From Sialis fuliginosa (taxonomy: Eukaryota; Arthropoda; Insecta; Megaloptera; Sialidae), in assembly GCA_961205875.1 (NCBI GenBank), contig OY540817.1:6297001-6361000 (forward strand): a DNA stretch of 64,000 nt, given 5' to 3'. Positions 48,301-57,300 of the stretch are shown one piece after another. The notes beneath the pieces are model-generated. The model was not told the DNA's origin, searched no databases, and was given only the letters and a program-made list of their open reading frames with translations. Within the stretch, counting starts at the first letter, position 1. Each line of letters opens with the position of its first letter. Made by a program: the position numbers and the translations under genes.

Positions 48301-51300
48301 AAAACTAAAAACACTGAGAAATATACAGTTTTTGAAATCGGTACCAAGCCAATAAAAAACTTTTTAATAAAGAGAAAAGAAAACCGACTTCAGAAACTGT
48401 TAAATTTAATTATTAGGTAAACATTTCAGTGTTTCTGGTTTTTTAGATCTGTTTTATTTTTGTTTATTTTTTAAGTTTTGAAAGCCAAATCTGCCAACCA
48501 ATTAGGATCTTCCAAATAAGGTACCTTTTATTCTAAAAACATTGTATTTTATTTTTTAAATCGTAGAATCCTTTTAGCGTTGTGTTATGTGTTATATTCT
48601 TTTTTTTTATAAGATTTTTTTTATAATTATCCGATGAGGGCCGCACCAAAAATACTCGCGGGCCGCGGGTTGGACAAGCTTGACACACAAGAAAAAATAT
48701 AAATTCGGTTGTACCTGCAAAATAATTTAAAATAAAAATAGTAGAAATCCCTGTGACTTACAGGACAGCCTGTATATAAATAAATATTAAGTTTTCTATA
48801 TTTGACTAAAATACAAATAGTAGAAATCTCCGTGAGTCCTGACTTACAGGACAGCCTGTATATAAATAAATATTAAGTTTTCTGTACTTGACTAAAATAA
48901 AAATAGTATAAATCTCCGTGAGTCCTGTCTTACGGAACAGCCTGTATATAAATGAATATTTAATTTTCTGTACTTGACTAAAATAAGAATGCAAAAAGGT
49001 ATCTGAATGATATGTGATCAAGAAGTCATTAAAAACAATAAATGCTCCTTGATGAATTAAAAAAAAGAAGTTTTTCCAATAGACCTGTTTCGTAGGAAGC
49101 GGGATTTATTTTTAAATAAAAAGGACAGTAGGTTGTTGAGCAAGCAGGCAACAACAATTAAAAACGCAAGAGTTGCCCGACTACTTTTTGTTAAACTACG
49201 TACGTCTACTGTGTGCAAGGAACCGGATCCTTAGAGTACATACCTACATTTATATATTACATACATACCTATATACGTTAGGTTTATTTTTATTTTTTTT
49301 ATTTTTTCGGTTCCAATGGTCTATGTTTTAGCTTTGGATCAAATGTTAATTGTCCCAAAATTTCAGACTCATAGATCAAACATGTGGACGGCGCACACCG
49401 AGTATTTCTCTCATTTGATTAACATGGGAAAAATTACTTTTTTACTTACACGTGAATATCTCGTTGAATTTTTTTTTTTTTAATTACTCAGGAGAATATT
49501 TTGTAGAAAATTAAGTGCTCAATTCATAAATCCAATAAATTTTAAGAAATATTTGTGTAAAAATTATCATAAAAATTGGATTTTACTTTTTATGATAATG
49601 TTTAAACGAAGATATCTTTAAAAATATTCGATCTATGAATTGAGCATATGGGATCTTTTTTGTAAGAAATTTAATTCCTTATGATATGCTGCTGTAAGAA
49701 ATTCATTTCTAGTTGTCATATTATGCATCTCTTTAATACCGTTTATAGCTAAATTCTAATTTGGAAAAAAACAATTAAGTAAAGAATTTGCAGTCAAGAA
49801 AATGTTTGTTAACTAATATCTCGAAAACAACAGCTGTAAATAAATTTTGATTTATACTTTATTAATCAGCGAATTTTTTTGTTTAGGTACTGTTCTGAAA
49901 TTTATTTATTACAAAAACTAAACAATAAGAAATATTTTGAGATTTATTATACGTTTATTTCAAATATATGTATATACCTACTACTATTAGAAAGTTAAAT
50001 TTGTAATTTTTTTTCTGTATGACCCCCTCCGAGAAGTTAGGTTGCATACGCGCCTGCCTATATTTAATAATAATGCTTGATAAAATCAGAAAATAAAATA
50101 AAATAAGTGAGTGAGAGAGCTATTACAATTAATCAGAAATCGATTCGGGTTGTCAAAACTCTTACTATGAGTATCTCTTCGCCTCTACTCATCTGATGTA
50201 AACATTTTTTGACGCCACTACGATGTGTTCCGGAATGTATGTTATATTATAACTACTTATAACGAACAAAACTATGCGAAAATCGCCTGTATCATCTGAA
50301 ATCTAAAATATTTTTTGGTTTAGTTGCAACATTTAAAAATAATTGTAAATACGGGCCTGTCCTAACTTAAGTATCATATAGTCTAGAGTAATTCTACCTA
50401 TGTACGCGGGTTTATACTTTTAAACAGTGAAAGTCCCGTCAAAATCGGTTTAGTAGTTTTTATTGTCAAGTCGAAACATAAAAAATTGATTATTTTGCCT
50501 ATAAAACAACAATATTTATGTATGATAAAATCGATTAGGAATTCTATTTATAAATTATCAACTATAACACATTGTTATTATGTAAATCTAAATCAAAATA
50601 TTTTGTGTAATTTGATTTCTCGATCTAATCTGAACTACGTATTACAATTTCACCCAGTGTTGAATTATTGTAGTTTTTCATGAATTAAAAATGAGTAAAA
50701 GATTCATTCATCTAATAAAAAACCCTAATTGCTTCACGGTCTAGGGGTCACAGTGACCACGCTTCATTTGTACACTTGTCACAGTACGACAATGAATCAC
50801 GATTAAAAATCAATCATTCGCTACTACAAATAAAATCTTCCAATTAATTAATTTTCTATACATACAATCAGAGCTGTGCAGTACTCGAGTACAAGTACTT
50901 AAGTACTTTTTTGAATAACTGTACTCAGGCCCGGATTTACCATGCAGGCAGAGTAGGCAGTTGCCTAGGGCGGCAAGAATTGAAGGGCGGCAAATTTTGG
51001 CGGAAACTTTGAAAACTTGTTATATTCGTGGGAATTGAATTTCCCGCCTATTTCGTTGGCACGCGTACGAACATTATAAGTGGAAAATGCCCGAATCGAG
51101 AAAAGAATCGATTTATACAAGTCTCGATATTGGCCTAATATCGAATATTCAATAAGTTTCTGTATCGAAAATCATCTTATTTTCTCCTACAGTATATTGT
51201 GATACACATAACCTCCTCTGTCATTATTACTAAACATTGATGAACGTCATTGTTAATTTATTGTTAACAGTACGTGTGATAAGTTTCAACGGCATCAATT

Positions 51301-54300
51301 TCAGGTTTGTTATTTTCACAAGTGTTTTTCTTACATACAGATTTCTAAAAAACGACATCGCAAATAAACAATGATTCTTGTGTAACAGTTTACGTGATTT
51401 TCTATATCGTAGCGAAAACTTGTATGGTCAATATGCAATTCATCGATTCTGAGAACCGAAAATAGGAAGTTTAAAATGCGTAAAAATAGTGTAAGGGGGG
51501 GGGGGCGGCAATTTTTGCAACTGCCAAGGGGCGGCAAATTTATAAATCCGGGCCTGACTGTACTTGTACTTAATTACTTTTCCGATCAATTGTAATTGTA
51601 CTTGTACTTAAGTACTTTACCTAACAAAAGTATTTGTACTTGTACTTAAATACTTAAAAAAAAAAGTACTTTGTACTTGTACTTAATTGTTTTTATTTGA
51701 AAGTAATTGTACTTGTGTACTTGAAAATGTAATTAAATACATACAAATGTACTTAAGTACTTTTACATTATACAAGTACTTTTTCAATTACAAATATACA
51801 AATAGAAACATTGTTTTTCGTTAAAAAAGTGCAAGATTAGGTATTCAATTGCAGTCTAATAACGAAATATGAAGATAAGTTTATATTTTATAATTGATTT
51901 TAGTTGTCATTTTTAAATAAATATATACAGGTATATAAATAACTTCTATGCCTTTATTAAAAAAAACAGTTCATGCGGTTCTGGTATTATTTTTTTATAA
52001 GTAACCCCATGTTTAACAACGGTTTCTTGTTTCATGTTTATTAAATTAAATAAAAATATAGTAGGTATGGACATTATGTAGGTACGTTGTACGTTAAAAA
52101 TTTTATAATGGTAATGGTTTATAGTTTTGTCGGTTCGAGTGCTCCATTTTCCAACAGCTCAGTGGTTTTTATTAATTTATTATTTATGTATAGAAATTTG
52201 ATTTTAACTTAAAATTACTTGTTTGGAAATTCTGATATATGTATACATATAGCGACATTAATCGATTTATCTCTCACCCAAAATATCTAAAAAATACCCA
52301 GGGCTGGGGTGACGTGAAAATAGACATTACTGCACTAAAGTATAATATTTTTTAAACAGTAAATAAAAAATACATAATAAATGTAATTGTAATTGCAATT
52401 AAAAAATTTAAATACAATTACAAAAAGTACTTGTGTTTGTACTTAAGTACATTTTTGTGAAAAAGTACTTGTACTTGTACTTACGTACATTTTTTTGGCA
52501 ATGTACTTGTACTTAAATACATTATTTTGTAAAGTAATTGTATTTGTACTTAAGTACAATTTTTGGTAAAAGAATTGTACTTCTATTTAAGTACATTTTT
52601 TTGTACTTTTGCACAGGTCTGCATACAATTCACCATTACTTCTTCTATCCATACTAATATTATAAATACGAAAGTAACTCTGTCTGTTTGTTACCTTTTC
52701 ACGGCTAAACCGCTGAACCAATCTTGATGAAATTTGACAGGGAGATAGTTTATATCTTGAGGAAGGACGCCTATGTTCTTATAAATTTTTCGGGATACAA
52801 AGTAACCGATTACTTTACTTACTAAAAATTTATAGGATTAAAAAGTGGGTGTGTGATATTTATAATACGCGTGATCTATTTTATCGACTATCATAACAGA
52901 AATCTGTAATACCCAACCTTTTTCTTCTTCTCCACGGGTTTTATGTCTGATAGCTCCCACCTAATCTAAAATCCACGCGAAGTCGCGGGTAACAGTTAGT
53001 AGATACATAAAATGACATAGGTCAAGTTTGTCCAATCCGCGGCCCGCGAGGATAATTTAAAACATTGAAATTAGTTAGCATGACTAAAAAAAAGGTCTTA
53101 AGTTTTTATTTATCCTAAGCTAACTTTATTCAATAAAATTAGGAATTAAAATTGACGCGACAAAAAAAAAAAGATCTTCAGATTTATATTCTGGCTTGAG
53201 TTTACGCTATGCGGCCCAAAAGGTTCAAAAGGTTGGACACCTATGACATAGGTCGTGGAGGTTATCCATACGTTACGCAAAATTTACGCATTTTTTTACC
53301 CCTCCTTTGTCACGCTGCATCACATTTTTTTTTCATCCCCCTACGTAATAATATGAACGAAGAAAATTGGCAAAATTGATCATTAAACAACGTTCTTTAT
53401 ATCGCAACAGAAAAATAAAATTTAATTTTTAAATGTCGCGTCACGTAATGTTCGTTTTTACCCCCTCCCACCCCTTTTTTATAATATCTAGCTCGACAGT
53501 TATGTTTCAAAGTTAGATTTTACAATTATTAAAAATATATTTTTTATGGTCAAATTATCATCATGTCACATATACAAAACATCTTTGTGGCGCAATTTTT
53601 TAAATTACTTTGCCAAAAGTTTAGCTACGCCTCTGATTATACATAACGTATAAACATTATATTAAAAATAAACTAGTTTAAAATACGTAATTATATAAAA
53701 ACTAGACTCAACTAAAGAACGTATATTTAATAAACAAAAATTAAAAAAGTTATAACTTTAAAATATTTATTTCCTTGACTTAAAAAAAACATGTAGGTAT
53801 TATTTTTATAATTTCTTAATACGTAAAATATCGAATTAAAATTTTAATAATATGTAATTTTGAATATATTGATGTATCTATAATAATCAAGGCATGTTTA
53901 AAATGCGGCTCTAGCAAAATAAAAAATAAAATCGAATTAAAAAAAAATTAAACAAATAAAAATTCTAAATTTTCTGTGGGTATTTGAGTACCTTTACACT
54001 AATAATGCTAATTTATTCTTTATTAAGTACATTTTCAGTGCCAACTGATTTTAATTCTGATTGTATATATTATCAAAAAAATAGAATATCTTAAATAAAT
54101 ATATTAATATTAATAAATTGATAACATACATAAAACAAAGTATAAATATTTTTTTATTATTCTATTTGTAGAAAATTTATCTCTTCGGTATTTAAATTAT
54201 CTTCATACATAAATACAAAACAATAAATTGAATACGATACCACATTTCAATATCGAATATCATTACAATACCTAATAGCGTAATTATGTGCATACATTAA

Positions 54301-57300
54301 TAATTCTTCAGGGATCTCCACTGTTCACCCAATTTTATTATTATTAATCATATATCACATCAGAAATAAAAATGTTAGGCACCGATACCGATCTTATTAT
54401 ATAGGGTCGAGCGGGGTAAATATGAAACATCAAAAAAATGGGGTAAAAGTGAAACAAGCTTGCAACTAAAAAACTAATTTGCTTATAGTAGAATTATAAA
54501 AACTGACATTATCATTAAAGGTTTGTTAAAGCAACCTGAAAATATGAATCGCCTAATGAGTGATGTGTCATCCCTATAGATTTCCCTGTTAGTCGATGTC
54601 AAAATGTGTGAATTAAATTTTAATTCTTTGCACATAACTTTCTGTATAGCTCAGATATTAATTAAAGTTACAATTTCACATTGATATGCCACAAAGAAGA
54701 TTAGAGACCTGTTTCACCTTTTCCCAAATTAGAGGTTAAAAATGAAACACACTATTTTAATTTTTAAAGTCCGTGTTGTATCGTATAGTTCAAATGACGT
54801 GAGTATTTAAAATGGTTATTCATAAGCGCATCTAGTAGAAAAAATTAAAGTATGAATTTGTATCGTTAATTGTCAAAAAAACATGAAAGATTTGTATTTT
54901 GTTTCACTTTTATACGCATATTTTGAAGGAAGGTAGAATGAGTCATTTGAAAGTGGTTTAAGCAAATATAGCTTTATACAAAATACAACAGTTTTTTTAT
55001 ATCGGCCATTTTAGTAAATTTGGGCTCTTTTTTTGATCTTTTGCCATTAACATGTATAAATCTGTTTTTTTTTTTTTTATTTACTAAAATGGCCGATATA
55101 ATCTCTTCCAAATGATTCACTTTACCTTCCTTCAAATATTTGTATTGCCGAACCAAACAACCTGTATATAAAAAAAATTTAAGGAAAAAATAAAACCGAC
55201 ATCAAAAAACTCTGAAAAGTATATAATAATAATTAAGTTTAACAGTTTTTTAAGTCAGTTTTATTTTTCTTTCTTAAAAATTATATCATTGGCTTGGTAC
55301 CGACTTCAGAAACTGTTAAAATTAATTATTAGGTATACTTTTAAGTGTTTTTAAGGTTTTTAAGTTGTTATTTTAACTTCTTTATTTTTCCCTTTTTAGT
55401 GGCGTATCTTTGAAGTCTATCGCTCGATTCTGATAAAAGGACCCCGCACTAATCTTATGGAAATTGGGTTTCAGCGAAATGGTCTGATTTTTTTTTATGT
55501 TATAGACCTGATCATCCCGGTCGAAAGTCCCAATGGGCACAACCCTCCATATTGCGTATTTTTTCCGCTAGTGGGCACGGTACCTCCATAGTTCTATCAC
55601 GAGTAACGTCGAATCAAATTGAAAAAAAACCGTTAGAAAAATCTGACACTCAGGATACTTTTTATCGTCGAGTGAAGCCCAGATTCGGATTCGCCGAACC
55701 CAAAAACACATGCATCCTGAGTGTCAGATTTTTCTAACGGCTTTTTTGCAATTTGACTCTACGTTACTCATACTAGATATTGTGCCCATTGGGACTTTCG
55801 ACCGGGGTGATCAGGGCTATAACATATACAAAATTCAGACCATTTCGCTGAAACCCAATTTCCATAAGATTAGTGCGGAGTCCTTTATGTGGGACCACCT
55901 TGAGAGTATAATCTTTCAATAAACAAAAAAATCGTCAAAATCGTTGCATATTTGACGACATACATAAAAAATATATATTGTCGAATTGTGAACTTCCTAC
56001 TTTCATCATTATTAACCTTTTTTTAAATTAGTTCCAACCAAGCTCTGGTTCTACGCCACTGTTGTATCAAAAACGTCAAGTATTATATCAACATATCACA
56101 TTACAGAGATTAAAAAACTAAATATCAGCTCTGACCAGGCGTCAGTTTTAATATTAATATTTTAGCATGTCTGGAAGCACAAATTCGTATATATGCATGT
56201 ATAGCTATAATATGTTATAGCTGTTTTTAGGTACAAATGTGTATTTACATAGTAAGCTATATTGACTTTCTATATTCAAATATTAGGTATTTACATAAAA
56301 AAAAGTTAATGTACATTTAAATGTCATAATCTTAGTGGTGTCAATTTTTAATTTTTAATTTATATGTTTTTATTCGAATCCAGTTATGAAATAACGACTC
56401 AAGCGCCAAAAATATGTTAGTGATAGTCTCTATTCTGAAGTCTAGAAAAATAGGCATACAATTAGCCAAAAAAAATCAATTATATTTTTTAATTTTTATA
56501 ATTATATTTGAAACAGTCTAAAATAGAAAAAAATGTTTCTAATAAAAGTTGTAAAGGACGTAATTTTCTATATTTTTTAAATATTCTATCAGTTATCCAG
56601 AAAGTTTTATTTTATTTTTATATAAATAAATCGATACAAGTTCCATAGTTTAGATTATTTATTTATAATTTTTTTAAATTATTTTTAAAATGGTTAGGTT
56701 AATTTGTAAAGAACATCATTTCTATTTTTTCGGTGTATTCGTTAAATTAGTCGTGTGGCGGCTACATCAGTTTTTTTTGTTGCTGTGAAATTCATAATTT
56801 CGTTTTATTTAACTTCTCAAGATTATATTTATGAAACATCACACAAAAGTTAAAAAATGGAGTATTATATAATTTAAAAAAAAATGAAGAATCATTCTAT
56901 TTTAGCAATCATTCTTTTAGCCAGTTTTAGCTACTGATAATACGTAATACTTATTCTCATTTATCATCACATCAGATAGTGTTTGTACTCTACACATATA
57001 CTAACCTATTGTCATTTGATTAAAATATATTTAACTCGATTATTATGTCCTTGGCGAGTTCATACAACAAAATATACAGTAGCATTAAAAAAAAAACTTC
57101 ACACTGATATCTAGTTATCACTGTAATTGTTGTCACTAAACAGCTGTCTGGAATTTGTTACAGATTGAACTAAAAATAATTTATTTAATTTAAAATTTAA
57201 ACATTATATTTGTATGTAAGAATTTATTATTAAATGCAAATGGTTGAAAATTAAAAAAACAATTAAATGTCGAAAATAATTCTAGAGAAGATAGGGGAAA

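Noticed and set aside
48729..48985. Regular repeat array considered as a CRISPR-like structure.
   Set aside because: Units are contiguous with no unique spacers, in a eukaryotic intron; it is an ordinary tandem repeat.
55552..55922. Two overlapping plus-strand frames of 61 and 70 aa.
   Set aside because: They fall in the arms and loop of the 55438-55884 inverted repeat.
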